A stretch of DNA of 64,000 nucleotides from NCBI GenBank assembly GCA_037176705.1, contig CM073886.1:122849001-122913000 (forward strand). The letters are read 5' to 3'. The position numbers were made by a program, and so were the translations under genes. This document shows, piece after piece, positions 11,300 through 24,332 of the stretch. The notes below the pieces were generated by a model. That model saw only the letters and a list, made by a program, of their open reading frames with translations, did not search any database and was not told the origin of the DNA. Position 1 is the first letter of the stretch, and each line of letters opens with the position of its first letter. This DNA is from Molossus alvarezi (taxonomy: Eukaryota; Chordata; Mammalia; Chiroptera; Molossidae).

Positions 11300-12110
11300 G
11301 CCCATTCTGCACCCAGCCCCAGCTGCACTCTCAAAACTGGCCACGCAGCTCACGTCCCACTCTGCTCCGACTCCTCCAGCGGCTCCCCATTTCTCTTGGA
11401 GGAAAAGCCGAGGGCCCTACCTGACCCGGCGCTGCCTTGCCCCAGCCGGTTACACGCAACGTCCTCTCTGCACTGCCTCCCCCCAGCCTACTGGCCGCCT
11501 CACTGTGGCCCAAACGCAGGGTTCCTCAGCCTCAGCACTGCGGCCGTCTGGGCCTGGTCGTTCGTTCCTTGCTGGTGGGGAGAGGGTGCTGGGCTAGTAG
11601 GATGTTTAGCTGCATCTCTGGCCTCTACAAGAGATGCCAGTCGCAACCCCCACCCCAGTAGTGACAAACTAAAGTGCCTCCAGACACTGCACATGTCCCC
11701 TGGGGGCAAAAGCATGGGGGTTGAGAACCATGGGTCAGCCACAAGCAGGGACCCAGCGGCTCTTTTCCGTCTGCCTGAGACAGTTGCTCAGCACGTCCAG
11801 TGGCTTGCTTCCCACTTCCCCTTCAAGTCTTTGTCAAATGTCCCCAGCACCAAGTCCCACCCTGACCTCCCCGTGTAGAATGCAATCCCCCCAAGCCCAA
11901 ATCCAGACCCTCCCGCCCTGGTAATAGTACTACTTCCCAGCACATGGTACGACTTGTTTCTCATGTTTATGATCTACTGTCTCTCCTCCGATAGGAGGTG
12001 AACCCCAGGAGGCAGGGACCTTTGCTTGGCTTGCTCACCAATGGACCCCCGGGGGGAAGTAGCAGCTGGTCCCTGGAGGCTCTCAGTAAGTTTTCGATGA
12101 ATTAGTTCCC
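11300..12110 (+). repeat. L2 LINE 3' half, split by a MER20
   Basis: The left part shows CCTCCAGCGGCTCCCCATTTC. The right part shows CCTTCAAGTCTTTGTCAAATG and then the L2 terminal text (AGGAGGCAGGGACCTTTGCT, TCTCAGTAAGTTTTCGATGA). The MER20 at 11517-11732 lies between them, so it inserted into this L2 copy. Confidence 0.6.
11517..11732 (-). mobile_element. MER20 (hAT-Charlie) element
   Basis: Ends are CAGGGTTCCTCAGCCTCAGC and GGGGGTTGAGAACCATG. The interior has TAGGATGTTTAGCTGCATCT, CAGACACTGCACATGTCCCC and TGGGGGCAAA. The consensus head lies at the right, so the copy is on the minus strand. Confidence 0.8.
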
Positions 12111-12429
12111 ATTGATCGGGAGACAGAAAGAGCCCATCTTTCCAGGGGACACTTGAACTGCCGCTGTGACCCGCACCTGGTGACGCGGACGGCTCCCACG
12201 TCAACAGCCCACATCGCAGGGGAAGGCGCGCTGACGCCCGCGTGGACAGCTCGGCCATCCCCACCCGAGAGCTGAGCTGCGGGCCCTCCCGCCGCCGGCA
12301 GGGTCAGCGCTCAGCGCCCCCTGGCGGCTCCCGCCCCCGGGGCCACTTCCCGGCAGGTCCGGGAGGGAAACATTCTGAGCTGCCACTTCCCTGGACACTC
12401 TAACTGGACTTCCTCGGTAAGTTTTCTTT

Positions 12430-13050
12430 TTTCTTAAAACAAAACAAAACTTTAAATCACTCTGGTTTAAAGAAATGAACTACTTATTTTGAAAAATGAG
12501 CAGTTTATGCTATTTGTGATTTTTTTCAATAATAAGCTATAAAAGAGGAAATTAGGTGTGCTCAGTTTCAAAAACCCATGCTTGAACTGATATATTAGGG
12601 GTGATTAATAACAATACAAGAAAAGTCTTCGAATTCCAAAAAAAAGACTCTTTGTTTTACAAAAGTACTCACACAATGGAGTCCCCAGAGCCCTTGAAGA
12701 ATTCCCAAATAGATCATTAACTTACAAACCTGGGAATGTAGAAAGTTAAAATCGATTCTGAATCAACTGAAGATTAATCATAAATGAGATGAAACATTAC
12801 TAACATTTTAACATAAACGATTGGGGAAATATCTGAGTTACAAAAGTTCAACTTACACTGGTTTAGAGACTCATTACTTTATATAACATGATAAATTACA
12901 TAATTTTATGTGACTGGAGTTATAATAACGATTTGAGTCAGCATTTATAATGTTCTTATTTGTTACCAGATACTTTCAAAGTTCCTGAAAAACATGTTCC
13001 CTCCTTTCTAAGACATTTTGACTGCATGCCTTTGTCCATTTGCTCTGCTC
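12430..13050. other. AT-rich intron 2 stretch, nothing recognised
   Basis: Low GC sequence with no open frame of note and no repeat I can name. Confidence 0.5.
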
Positions 13051-13053
13051 ACC

Positions 13054-13150
13054 AGCTAAAATACAGAACACTTAGTTAAATGTGAATTTCAGATAAGTAG
13101 TGAATACATTTTTAGTATAAGCAGTCTTCCATAATGTTTGGGACGTATTT
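13054..13150. repeat. Diverged interspersed repeat, copy 2 (see 3718-3832)
   Basis: TTAGTTAAATGTGAATTTCA, GATAA, TTTTTAGTATAAG and a following GGGACGTA-type block parallel the copy at 3718-3832. Confidence 0.5.
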
Positions 13151-13187
13151 ATACTTCATTATGAGAATTTCTAGGCCCTTTTTCTTG

Positions 13188-13411
13188 TTTTTGTTTTTTT
13201 TTCAAAACGTTTTCATTGATTTTCGAGAGATGAAGAGAGAGGGAGAGAGAGAAACATCAATAAGAGAGAGACACATCAATTAGCTGCCTCCTGCATGCCC
13301 CCCACTGGGGATTGAGCCTGAAACCAGGGCACGTGCCCCGACCAGAACTGAACTGGTGGCCTCTCAGTGCACGGGACAATGCTCAGCCAGCGGAGCCACA
13401 CCGGCCAGGAC
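13188..13411 (-). mobile_element. VES-like SINE in GDNF intron 2
   Basis: Reversed tail TTTTCATTGATTTTCGAGAG, two ACATCAAT blocks, TGCCTCCTGCATGCCCCCCA, and reversed head GCGGAGCCACACCGGCCAGG. Flanking CCTTTTTCTTG and CCCTTTTCTTC are an approximate target duplication. It lies in the same orientation as GDNF. Confidence 0.85.
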
Positions 13412-13419
13412 CCTTTTCT

Positions 13420-15390
13420 TCTTTCAAATTCCACTTGACCTTTTCGGGTGATGTGTATGGCAGGGTGAACGCACCAAACACTTCGGCTTTGGGGTGAAGG
13501 GTGGTAAACAGATCACTGACCTTGAATTCAAAGGCTTCCTAGCACCTGGGAAGCAGTGGGGAAATGTTCCATGTGTTAAACTGAAGGGTGCAGTTAATGA
13601 GAACTTCTCCTTTTGATGGGAGAATCTCCCTCATACCTGTTGTTAACGTGGAAATATGTATGTAAGTCCCAAGTTCAGGCCATGGGCAAGTCTCACTGAG
13701 CTGAAGGGTTCCCCTCCCCCCCCTTTCTTCTTATTGAAAAATAGAGCAAAAGAAGAAATATTTATGCTGAAAGTTTTACACCGATATGCATTTTGGAAAC
13801 CAGGCAAAGGCAACATTATATTTTCCAAACCACAGAGTGTCTTTTCCAACTAAATTCCTAATTCCGGGCTTTTTGATGCTAAGTTCACTTGTAGAGAGGC
13901 CTTAATTTATCAACACTAGGCGTCTGGGGGGCCACCAGGAGTCATGCACCTTACTGAGCTTGTCCTCAAAAGTCCTGCAGAGGCCTTGAGCCTGGCCCAG
14001 GCAGGTACACTCCCCGCGATTAACCAAGAAGCCCAAGGCCGCCTCCATCTTTCAGGAATTCACCGAGCTGAGGGGAAGAAAGGCCTTTGGGTTCGAACTA
14101 TTTCCCTACACTAAGACTTACTGTCGTATCACTTTGTTCTTCATCCTACAAAGGGCTTGGCAGAATGTCAGCCGCACGGATGGCCCTCATTAGTATTGAC
14201 TTCGATAGTAAAATACTTGCCAACCACAAAAGAAGACCATCATCATCTTTAAACATTTGCTCACTTCCCAGACCAGCCAGGAGGAGCGAGCTTGGCTGGA
14301 AAACACGTCCATCTAAAAGCTAAAGTTTTTGAAAAATCAAAATACCCACATGCCTTTAAGTCATCTTTCAGTTTGCAACCAAATATTTTGGCATTCTTCT
14401 AGTTAAAGTACTTTAACTTTGATGTGCCCTTTGTATAAACAGAGTTGTTTAAACAAATGAACCTTGAGCTGGGGCACGACTCTCGGAACGAGCCGGTCAC
14501 CGCAGACTCGGGGGAAAACGCGTCACCTCAGGAACAAAGGCCTGGGACACTGACTATTTTTTAAAGTTAACTGAGTTTTTATAGGAACAGCGGTGAGGAC
14601 TCAGAGTACTCCCTGTAACAGCTGAACCAAAAGGTACATAATTAAAAAATGTTATCTTGCTTAGTCTGGACTTCACTGGATAAAGTAGTCTCCTAAATGT
14701 TAGATTTCTCTTAAAAACAGTACAGGTTAACTGTATTTTCCTCAAAGGGGCCATTTAATAGCCGTATAGCGTGGTCCCCTCCTCGCCCCAGCCAGGCTGG
14801 GGGCTAAGCCGGCCTTCAGCGAGTCTGAGCCGGGGCCAGGAGAGAGGCAGGCCAAGGTTCCCCGAAGCACGAGGGGGCGAGCCCTGGCCACAGTGGACGG
14901 GGCTCTGAGGACCGAGGGAAGACCCTGCGGTCGGAGCGTCCTGGGCACCAGGAGCCACCCTCCAGGCCAGAGCCCGCTCAGGGCCTCAGGGGCCCCAGAG
15001 AGAAGGCCCAGGTGTTTCCTGCTCTGGGCAGGACCTGCTCGGTACCCCTGGAAAGTGCCCAGCTTCTGTGTCGCGCAAGGGCAAGGGTTAGTGTGCTGAG
15101 GTCCTTTGGGGAGAGCTACTGCCTATGCCAAGGCCACACAGGTGAGAGGGGCATCTGGAGCCAGCACCCGATGCCCTCACTCCGGCAGTGCCCAGTGCTG
15201 GGGTGGGCTAGACCCTGGGTGTGCTGGGCAGCCCGTGCCCCATGGAGAGCCTCCCCTGAAGGCTGCCTGCTGACCGGAGGTCAGGGGAAACCCCTCACGG
15301 GGGGACATTTCATCTATATGCTTTGCCTACCTGCACCCCAGGCAAGGTAAAAGGTGCTCTGCAGACCAAGTATGTGAAAAACAGAAGTTC
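13420..15390. other. Intron 2 DNA, nothing recognised
   Basis: Unique-looking sequence of mixed composition. Frames are short and overlapping. The GC-rich part at 14760-15300 has longer frames on both strands, as expected from composition. Confidence 0.5.
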
Positions 15391-15397
15391 TATGTTT

Positions 15398-15500
15398 ATG
15401 CACACACACATATACACACATATACACACATGTACACACACATATACAGTTACTTGTAGGTATGCATAGATATAATCATACATATATGTATATATACACT
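15398..15500. repeat. Impure (CA/TA)n microsatellite
   Basis: Runs of CACACA, TATACACACA and TACATATATGTA with variable spacing. Confidence 0.85.
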
Positions 15501-15799
15501 TGCAAGAATGTTTATATGAAAAGATCAGCCTAAGATTAACATAACCTCTTAAGAAAATTCCCAACTAATGTCATTCTTTAGACTAGCTTATTTTTACTTT
15601 TCCATAAGGTACAAACGTGACTTTCTTATACTACTATTGAAATATTATAAGAACTACACAGTGGAGTCTTAATTTTATAATTCCTCACATTACAAAATTT
15701 CATTATCCTATATTTTAAATATAGGATATTTATTTCCTATATGCACTTAAAAAATATTACCAACATAAAGGTGGGGCGGATGTGGCCTTTCACACCGCA

Positions 15800-15960
15800 T
15801 TAGCTTTACATCCAACAACATCCTCGCAAGGCTAAAGTAGGGATCGCACATTATCTCCTCTTGACAGATCGGGAAACTGAGGCTCAGCAAAGACCAGGGT
15901 TTGCCCAGGGCCACATGGCTCATGAATGTTGCATTGGTCGCAAGGCTCAAACCCACAGCT
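15800..15960 (-). repeat. MIR SINE fragment
   Basis: The core GACAGATCGGGAAACTGAGG, then CTCAGCAAAG and TTGCCCAGGGCCACATGGCT match the MIR core in reverse. Confidence 0.75.
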
Positions 15961-15999
15961 CCCCAGGATGCCCGTCGGAGCTTAGGTAAGAGCTCTGAC

Positions 16000-18900
16000 T
16001 CCCCTGCAGCTGCCGGCTCTGGAGGTTGCCGATTTCACGGCCCACCTGCCCACGGCCACCAAATGCAGAGCAGGAAGCGAGAAATAGACTTTCTGCTGAA
16101 AATCCAGCATGACTTCTAGACGTGGGCCGTGCTCGGGCAGCACTCAGTGCCGTCTCGGAAGGGAACGCGCGGCCTGCAGGGGCCTCTCCCACGTCCTGGC
16201 TCGCCGTCAGTCGCTGGCAGAGCTGGCGTGTGCCAGGTGAAACCGGAAAACCGGCAGCCAAGGGCGGCGGCGGATCCAGACAGGAAGCTCCTCAAACGCA
16301 CTCTGGCACCAAGTGACGGGCTCTTGCGGCAGAGCTGGAGGGGACAGAGCCTGGGATTCCAGTCTGGGTCAGTCCCTGCCCAGCCTTGTGACCTTGGACG
16401 GGTTGAGCCTCCTGAGGTCAACCAGACCCTCTCCGGGGCCCCTCCCAGGGCTGGAACCCTAAGATGAGGACCAAATCCTGGTGGAAAGTGCTGCTCGACG
16501 CTGGTCTTCAGTCACCTGCCAGGGACCGGGCCACCTTGGCAGAGGCCCAGCAGCGTCCCAGCGGCCACCATCATCGGCCGGGAAACTGCATGGGAAGCAC
16601 AGGAGGTTCTGAGTTCTCAACCTTTTCAGTTTACCTCTTGGCTCAATGTCTCAGTTACGTTTGCAAAAACCACCACCAAGTGTCTCTCAACACATCAGGT
16701 CATCTTCCGGTGCCCTGTTCAGGAGAGGTGAAAAAATGTGCAGAGAGGGTCCTGTAATTGAGCCTCACAACACCCGGGTTCTAGTGGGAGACATCCTGAC
16801 ACCTCAGGCCCCATCTGACCTCCACGAGGACGTCCTGTGCCACCACCCTTCAGGCTCCATCATCCAAAATCAGACCGTAATTATGCCACTTTCTTAAAGT
16901 CTCCTATTTTAGTCATTTCTGGTTTTGCTACTTCAAGCACGTGTCGGTCATGACCCCAAGGCTACAATCACCCACTGCAACTGCTCCCAAAGGACCGAGG
17001 GCGTCCCGCAGTTTGTCCTGGGAGCTGGCGGTTCTTTTCTTGTTTGACCTTCATTGACCTCTGAGATGAGTAATGTCAGTCCATGAGAATGTTCCAGTTT
17101 CCTAAAAAATTCTGCAAAGTGTTGACATCTGCTGCTCTTTACAACTGTTAATTTTGCCATTTATTTGAACTAATTAAAAAAAAAAAAGTCCAGAAGTCAC
17201 TAAGCACTGGAATGCCATGCGTCTCGCATTAGTAACGACCATCCGTGCTCTCCTGTTTTGGACGGAGTATTCATCTAGCCTGAGATGGACCGTCCTGAGC
17301 TGCAGGACTCTCGGGGTCCACAGCAGCGACTCCCCGAGATGAGGGCTGGCAGAGGCAGTCCACGCACTGTGCCCACCGCCAGGGCTGCCAGCACCTTCTC
17401 CCAGGACTAGGGGTTTGCTGACAACAAGGCATAATGACATGGGTTTATTTGAAAAGTATTTGCCTTGTGAAAACACCAGTGTCTTGTTGTTTTAAAACAG
17501 CATTTCTGGATCCTCTCAAGGCAAAAGGAAAAGAGCAACCACAATGCAAACCACTTCAGGATACAGAAAGAGGGGCCCGGGGTATACTTTCAATGGCCGT
17601 CATTTTCTTTCCCATATCCACCTACTTGGACCAATGTCACACACACTTATTTGCTATACAGTATCTTAATTTTTTTTTTAATCCTACAAATTAGCTACGA
17701 AAACTCATCCTAAGTATAATAGAAATTGCTGCATGAATATAAACAGTCCCCCGAAAAAAACCTCACTCAGGCAGAGAAAGACTATCCATTTGTTACTCGG
17801 ATTCTAATTACCCTGCTCTGATTGCCATTTATATGTCCATACTTCTATTACAGTTATGTTAATAATTTTACAGTAATACAGCATGGCTACCCCGGGTGGA
17901 AAATGTCCTTTCTCCTGCTTTTAAGTCAGGAAAACACCCAGCAGGGCGTCCATTTGTTAGCTCGTCCGCGCACACCTGGTGGGAGTGAAAGGCTCTCAGT
18001 GGGCCCCATGCTAATGAGCACACACGTGAGCTCTGCCGCCGCCCTTGGAGTGACCTTCAGGGGAAGGGCGAGAAAGGGATCCAATAAAACTAAGTGCACA
18101 AAGAGCCACTTGGGAAAATAATCCTCAATGGAACCCAGTAGCAAAGGAGCCGTTTCTTCTTCCCACCAGGCCCTGCCTGCAGCCGGAGGGGCCCGGGAGT
18201 CTGGTGGGTTTCTGCATGCAGCTTCCTGCAGCCCTTCCCAGGCACTGGCTGGGCTGTGGGGGAAGGGCCGGCGGGACCTGGGCAAGAAGAGGGGTGGAGA
18301 GAAGAAGCAGAACAGTCAAGGGGGCGAGAACGTGTTCCATCACTTGAGCCTGTTTGATAGATCCTGTGGTCAGGTTCGAGGGAGGACTTCCTACCCCCCT
18401 CCCTGCCCCCGGGAATCTCTGACTCTTCCTGTCCTCAGCTCTAAGTATCATTAAAAACGACCACCTTTACAAGCCCCCAAGCCTGGCTTTTCCGCTCCTG
18501 GACTTGCTGTCCTGGCCAGAAGAGGTCCGCAGCCGTGTCCTGAGCTGGTCGCCAGAATGAGCCCTGGGCTCGGGCTGCCCTGGCTCCAGCGTCTGGCTAA
18601 GTTGCTTAACCATACGGACTCCCAACTTGCCCTTAAAACGGGGATTGTCACACGGTTCCCATAATGGGAGACGAGCCTTCAGCTCAGGGCCTGGATGCAT
18701 TTGCCAAGTGTGTAAAGTAACTGCATTTGGTTATCGGGCCTGAGAAGTCTTCAGTGATGTCTACGCAGCGGGCAGCGGCGCGAAGGTCCCCTCAGACAAA
18801 GCGGGACTTCCCGAGACACTGGTCCCGTTAGTCTGGCTGTTCCGCGGCGGAGAGGGCCTGAGGCCCCTGGCACGGTGGTCTGGGCCCTGTGGGCAGGAGG

Positions 18901-20830
18901 GGCACGCCTGTCCTGGGAATCTGTGCTGTGTCCTCCTTGTTTCTAGAAATACCCGACAGTGAACCGCACAAACATCAACTGGTTCCTCAGCCCACGGACG
19001 GTATTTTTGTGTCCTCTTCGGTATAGATCAGTGTCTTCAGGCTGAGGCAGGCCCCCTCTGGGCACACAGGAACACTGTCCACCGTGCCTATCGGTCGTTT
19101 GAAGAGGATCGATTTCCAGATCCTCCAACCTCCACGTGCGCGGTGTCTGTCCCAGAACTGGTGGCCTGCAGACACGCTGCGGCCGGCTCTCCCTCCTCAT
19201 GGCCCTCGTCCACCGAGAGTGCCTCTCACCCACCTCACTGCGAGGCACTGTCCGGGGCACACCAGCAGGTGCCAGGCGAGGACGACTTGGACAGGCACAC
19301 TCCTCGGGACACACTGACGTCGGTGGCTCTTGAAGTGAGAGCCCAGCACCGTGAACTTGGTGTTCTGAGGTTACCTGACTCTAATCACGTGGACGCAATC
19401 ACACAGATCCAAACGGAGGGGACGTCAGCAGGCAAGACAGCCTGAACTTTTCCGAAAGGTCAATGTCATGGGGGAAAAGGGCTGGGGGACTATTCTAGAA
19501 CAAAGATGAATAAAGAGACATGACAAGCAAATGCAATTTGTGATCCCCGATTAAGAAAAAAACCATAAAGGGCATTACTGCCACCGCTGGGGAAATATCG
19601 ATATGGACTCTCTATTAGATAATATTATTGTGTCCATGTTAAATGTCCTTTGACAGATAACAGAACTGTGGTTGCATAAGGTAATGTCCCTGTTCTTAGA
19701 AGGTACCCGCTGAGCTATGTAATGGTTTGATTGCAGCCAATTCTCAAATGATTCAGAAAAAAAAAAAAAGAAGCAAAATATTAAGAAGAGGTCAGTCTTG
19801 GGGAAGGGCGCGAGTATTCACTGTGCTAGGAGGGTAAGTCTCATGTGAATAACCAGGAAATATCGAAGCAGGTGGTGCTAGTTCCATCCTCAGAAGACGC
19901 GGTGCCTCATCTGCCTGTCTGTCCCTTCACCCATCCATCTGTGCATCTTATAATTATGATCGAGAAGTGGGATGGTTTTCATGGATGTACATTAACATCT
20001 GTATTTGAATTAAACGTGAACTTGGACCAGAAAGTCAATTTTTCTTTGGACCAAGATTCATTTAATCGTTTTCGATGAACTGAATAAGCTACATTTGCAG
20101 CTTCAAGGTTTTGCTAAAAATAGATGTGAAGCACAGATACATGGGCTGGCACTTTATGTCTGGTACAACGAACTAAACTTACGATAAAACACTGTAGATG
20201 TCACCTTAGACGTGTGCAACAGTTTATGACATTGTTGGTGCAGGTTCACAAAGCAAAGACGTTGGAAAACTTAAAACCACGACTTCCCAACTCAGTAAGT
20301 AAAGTCGGACAGAAGTGGGTTCCGAGTCTCCAGAGCTAACCAGTAGTTTCTCCGGCCACCCAAACTCTGGCTCTGCACACGCGTCTGGTTTCCTCCTGGG
20401 CAACTGGTGGCGGTGTATGATTTGCCCTGTGAACCACCCCCCCCCGGGCAGAGGAGGAGTGATCTGAGAAGAAGCACCTTCCAGAAGGCACCCCAAAGGC
20501 AGCCAGCCTAGCAAGCTTTGAGGAGACCCCACTACGTCCCGGGAGCTGTCTCACTGCCAAAGCATCTGTATTATAGGAGCACACACGGACGTTCGTGTTT
20601 CTCTCCTTAAACACCCTGATCCGGTCGGCAAATTAGCCATTAATAATACGCGCATAGACCCCCCCGGCAGCCCAAACAGAAATCAAGCAAAGGGCCTAAA
20701 GGAGAGTTCACTTTCCCTTCCTTCTTTGTATTAACTTGCTGGTTTGATTTCCCTGGGCTTTCAGTGTGGTCAACGTCTTTCTAACCAGCCAATGTTTGTC
20801 TTTCCTTAATCTACTGATATGGGAGCACAG
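16000..20830. other. Intron 2 DNA, nothing firm recognised
   Basis: Possible weak MIR-like pieces occur near 16370-16440 and 18570-18660. No coding exon, RNA gene or young element is visible. Short A runs occur at 17178 and 19759. Confidence 0.45.
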
Positions 20831-20844
20831 TCTGTGTTAAGTCA

Positions 20845-21005
20845 GAATTATTGGCTTTGGGACTATAAGCGGGAGGGTTGGATTCTGGCTTCCCCACTAC
20901 TGAAGTTGTGATCTTGAGCAACTCTGTAGGTCTCATTTCTTCATCTGTAAAATGGGGATAATAATGTCTCCTCTCGTCTTCAGGGGCTCCACCATATTTG
21001 ATTTT
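20845..21005 (+). repeat. MIR SINE fragment
   Basis: GGATTCTGGCTTCCCCACTA, TTGAGCAACTCTGTAGGTCT and TTCATCTGTAAAATGGGGAT follow the MIR consensus order. Confidence 0.8.
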
Positions 21006-21132
21006 AGGACTAGCTATAAAACCTGACAGGCTTAGCATGTGGAGAGCTAAGAGGGGCGAGTCACTTACTTGAGGACTAACAGGTCAACTCAATGGTGTCT
21101 ATACCTAGAAGCTTTTTAAAAATAAGGGCACC

Positions 21133-21350
21133 TTGCCCGGCCTGTGCGGCTCTGTGGATTGAGCCTCGTCCCATGGACTGAGAGGTCCCAGTTCGATTCC
21201 TGGTCAGGGCACATGCCCAGGTTGCAGGCTCGATCCCCAGTAGGGGGCGTGCAGCAGGCAGCCGATCGATGTTTCTCTCTCACATCAATGTTTCTGTCTC
21301 TCCAAAAAATCAATAAAAACATATTAAATAAAAACAAAAAAAATAAAAAT
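21133..21350 (+). mobile_element. VES-family SINE with 14-bp target duplication
   Basis: The head GGCTCTGTGGATTGAGCCTC, B box GTTCGATTCC, CATCAATGTTTCTGTCTCTC and an A-rich tail are present. AAAATAAGGGCACC occurs at 21119-21132 and again at 21351-21364. It is antisense to GDNF in intron 2. The perfect duplication points to a young copy. Confidence 0.92.
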
Positions 21351-21699
21351 AAAATAAGGGCACCACACTTCAAAGTGAAAAATACGCATGCGCTACAGAC
21401 CCCACTCGTGAGCGGCCGGCACCTGTGTGACTTTGCAGCGTGATGACTTTGCAGCCAGACCCCACTCGCTGCTGCCGGCCTGCTCCAGGTGCTTGCGGGG
21501 CGCCCACGGCTACCAACAACAGAGCAAGCATCTTCTTTTCTTGGATTTTACAGCATCTCATAATCTGGTGTCACCTACAGAGATATCCTAAATTTCACAC
21601 CACTTCCCGCCACCTGTTCCCAGTACTTGGCCACAGGTCTAGTCTCCTCCTGTATCCACCACCTGCCCCCTCCCCATATGGTGGCCGCAGTTCGCCTAT

Positions 21700-21840
21700 G
21701 CTTCTCCGTGGTCTGGAATGTGCTCTTTCCCCTCACCCTCCCCTTCCTAATACCCATCTTTCAAGTACCAGCTCAAATCCTCCCTCTCCCCCAATCCTTT
21801 CCTGCTATGATCTCCAACCCCAGTGACCTCATGCTAGGAA
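21700..21840 (+). repeat. L2 LINE fragment
   Basis: GTCTGGAATGTGCTCTTTCC, then TTTCAAGTACCAGCTCAAAT, CCTCC and TGACC follow the L2 3' coding region. Confidence 0.6.
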
Positions 21841-21849
21841 TTCTTACCA

Positions 21850-23120
21850 TGACCACAGCTAACGTAAACCCTTGGGCAGACAAAGCCGTCTGACTGACAA
21901 TCGTCCGCCGCCCGCCCTCCCACCTGCCCATCCATAGTTTACAACTAGATCATACGCTATTTAAGTTCTCAGTTTTGCCTTTTAGATGGCACCTGGGACA
22001 TGGCATATAAGATACATTTAATACTTGCTTCTTAATCAAGCTTAAGTGATTAACTAAAGAACAAGGGTTTTAACTGAATAAAGGTGCTACGGATCATTAA
22101 GTACGAAATAGACGACGATGAAAGGGACGGTTAGAAGGGGATGTGCCAGATAGCTTTTATTTTTGTATCAGCAAAAGCAGAATCTTCTGAGCAGAATTCT
22201 TTGGCTGTTGGGTCAGCCTAAGGTCCTAAGACAGGCCAATTCAAATTAAGCCTGAAATAGATTTCTCTAAACAGCCAGTTTGAAATAGGTCTCGAGACTG
22301 GGGCCAGAGTGAGATGTTGGTCTCAGATCTCAAGTGAGGAATCTGTGTCTCCTAAAAGTCTGACATGCGATTTCTCGGTTCCGAGAGCCCCGTCCCATAT
22401 GGCAGAGCCAGCGTAGGTGGTCACTTGACTACAGTACTGCTCATTCACACAGCCCCCAGAGCTACCCAAAGCAACAGATGGATGGTGCAGTCACTCTGAA
22501 CTCTATATCCCATAACATGACATTTGGAAGCTTACCATTTAGCTAGCTGCTTGCACCGGAAGCTTCCTTAGCTGGACAACGATGGGCTGAACGTTTACTC
22601 AAGTTCACTAAAAGTGTTTTTGCTGGGTTTATGAAACATCTTAAATTAAGTATGCAGCCGGCAGCTTTCAAAACAGAAACACTCTGTCTCAGTACAGGTA
22701 GCTTCCAACGCACGTCCCGTTCCTCCTCACACATCAGGGTCTTCGTTGGCTCTGGCTCCTTCCTCCCCACAGGGGAAGAGGGTCTCCCTGGCCTGACCGT
22801 GGGCATCTGGTGGGAAAAATTCCATAGGAACTATGTGGGCTCAGAAAACGGGGGCAGGGAAACCAGGGAAGAGCCAGGGGGAGCTGACCCAGGGGCAGAA
22901 TCCCAGGCAAGGCTGACCTGCCTACGTGCTGACCAAGGGAATGACTGTGGGGCCCAAAATAGCCTCCCCGAAAGGCTTGCATTTCTTCTGCTCTCCGAAT
23001 TATGTTGCGCTGCTTGAAATTCCACCATTTAGAGCAGCATCTTGGCAGAGGCTGGCTGCGGCGGCAGAAAAGGCGCTCCTTGGGTGCGCGGCGACCCACT
23101 GGGAGCAGGAGGGTGGCAAA
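21850..23120. other. Intron 2 DNA, nothing recognised
   Basis: No repeat or exon identified. Overlapping frames of 65-130 codons at 22540-23120 occur on both strands and have no domain. Confidence 0.45.
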
Positions 23121-23129
23121 TAGCAGCTA

Positions 23130-23300
23130 CAATACTTATCTCTGGGGCTTTACAAAGCATCACCTCATTTAAACCTCACAGCCACCCCGTAAGGCAGGCT
23201 TAACATTATCCCTGTTTTACAGACGAGGGAACAGGCTTCAGAGATGTTACGTAACAGCTGGTTCCACGGCAAGGCTGGGATCCAGACCAGTCTGATCTCA
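23130..23300 (-). repeat. MIR SINE fragment
   Basis: CATCACCTCATTTAAACCTC, then ATTATCCCTGTTTTACAGAC and GAGGGAACAGGCTTCAGAGA form the reversed MIR core. Confidence 0.8.
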
Positions 23301-23684
23301 ACGTGTGAACGTCAGCTCTTGCTTATTGACACTCCCTGATTTCTTGCTTTCTGCCCTCCTGCAGATTAAGGGACCTCCTGCACCCCAGGAAGGCACTTTA
23401 GCCTAATAGTACTGTGGATTATATTTCAGTTATATCATGGTTTACACAGATTTTCGTGGGCTGAGAACCTGACAGCTTGATTTAGAAGGTAGTTTCTATA
23501 GGCAGTTTTGTGACTTGCTACCAAACTAGTAGAATATAACACCATTGTATCACAACAAATTGTGGATGACCTGTAATTACCTGCTTCTTCCAGTCCCACA
23601 GAAAAGCCCGTGTTACCAGCCCAAGGTCTCACACGTTCCCTTTTAGCTGACATGGCTACCAAATCGCACCGCACAGCACACACT

Positions 23685-23810
23685 TACTAGATAGTATGTT
23701 CCACGAAGGCGGGGCCTTTTGTCTGCTATGTGTAGCAAGGCTTCCCTAGCGCCTAGGGCAGGGCCTGGCACGCACAGGCACAGACGAACTACTGGTTAAA
23801 TGAATACAGG
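23685..23810 (+). repeat. L2 LINE 3' end
   Basis: TTCCACGAAGGCGGGGCCTT, GTCTGC, GCGCCTAGGGCAGGGCCTGG and CTGGTTAAATGAATA match the L2 terminus. Confidence 0.7.
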
Positions 23811-24332
23811 TTCTTAAACCGCAGACCTTTAAAACCACATGCCCTCATGCTTTTCCTTGTGAAACACGTTTCGAGCCGTCACACCTGGCTGAGATCTGCT
23901 GTGACTACGATTAGCTAATCAATTCAGATGACCTTTCGCAACACGGCTTTCGTGGTGGTTGAAGACTTTCCTGCCACACAAACTATTTCCCCCCATAGAG
24001 CAAAACCCAGTGCTCTCTGCATTTCAGCAGTTTGGGGAAACTGTGGTCCCCACATGGCAGACCTGCCTCCTGCCATGGTGAAACGCTAGCCCTTGGACCA
24101 TCGGCTTCAGCTCTAAAATGCTACGACATCTGTGAATTCCACCTTCTAGATCCCTCATGCCTACTTTAAAAATCGCCCATTGGAGAAAACACTGGAAAAA
24201 AAGCAAAATAAAAGAACAAAGACAGCTACAGGGAAAAGTCGTAAAATCCCCACAAGGAAAATCACCAAGTCCTTGAGTTTCAACAAGTGCGAAGTTGCTA
24301 CAGGAGGCAGCCGCAGCCCATTTACTTGAGGG

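Noticed and set aside
11210..11878. 222-codon plus-strand frame in intron 2
   Set aside because: It covers L2 and MER20 sequence and has no known domain.
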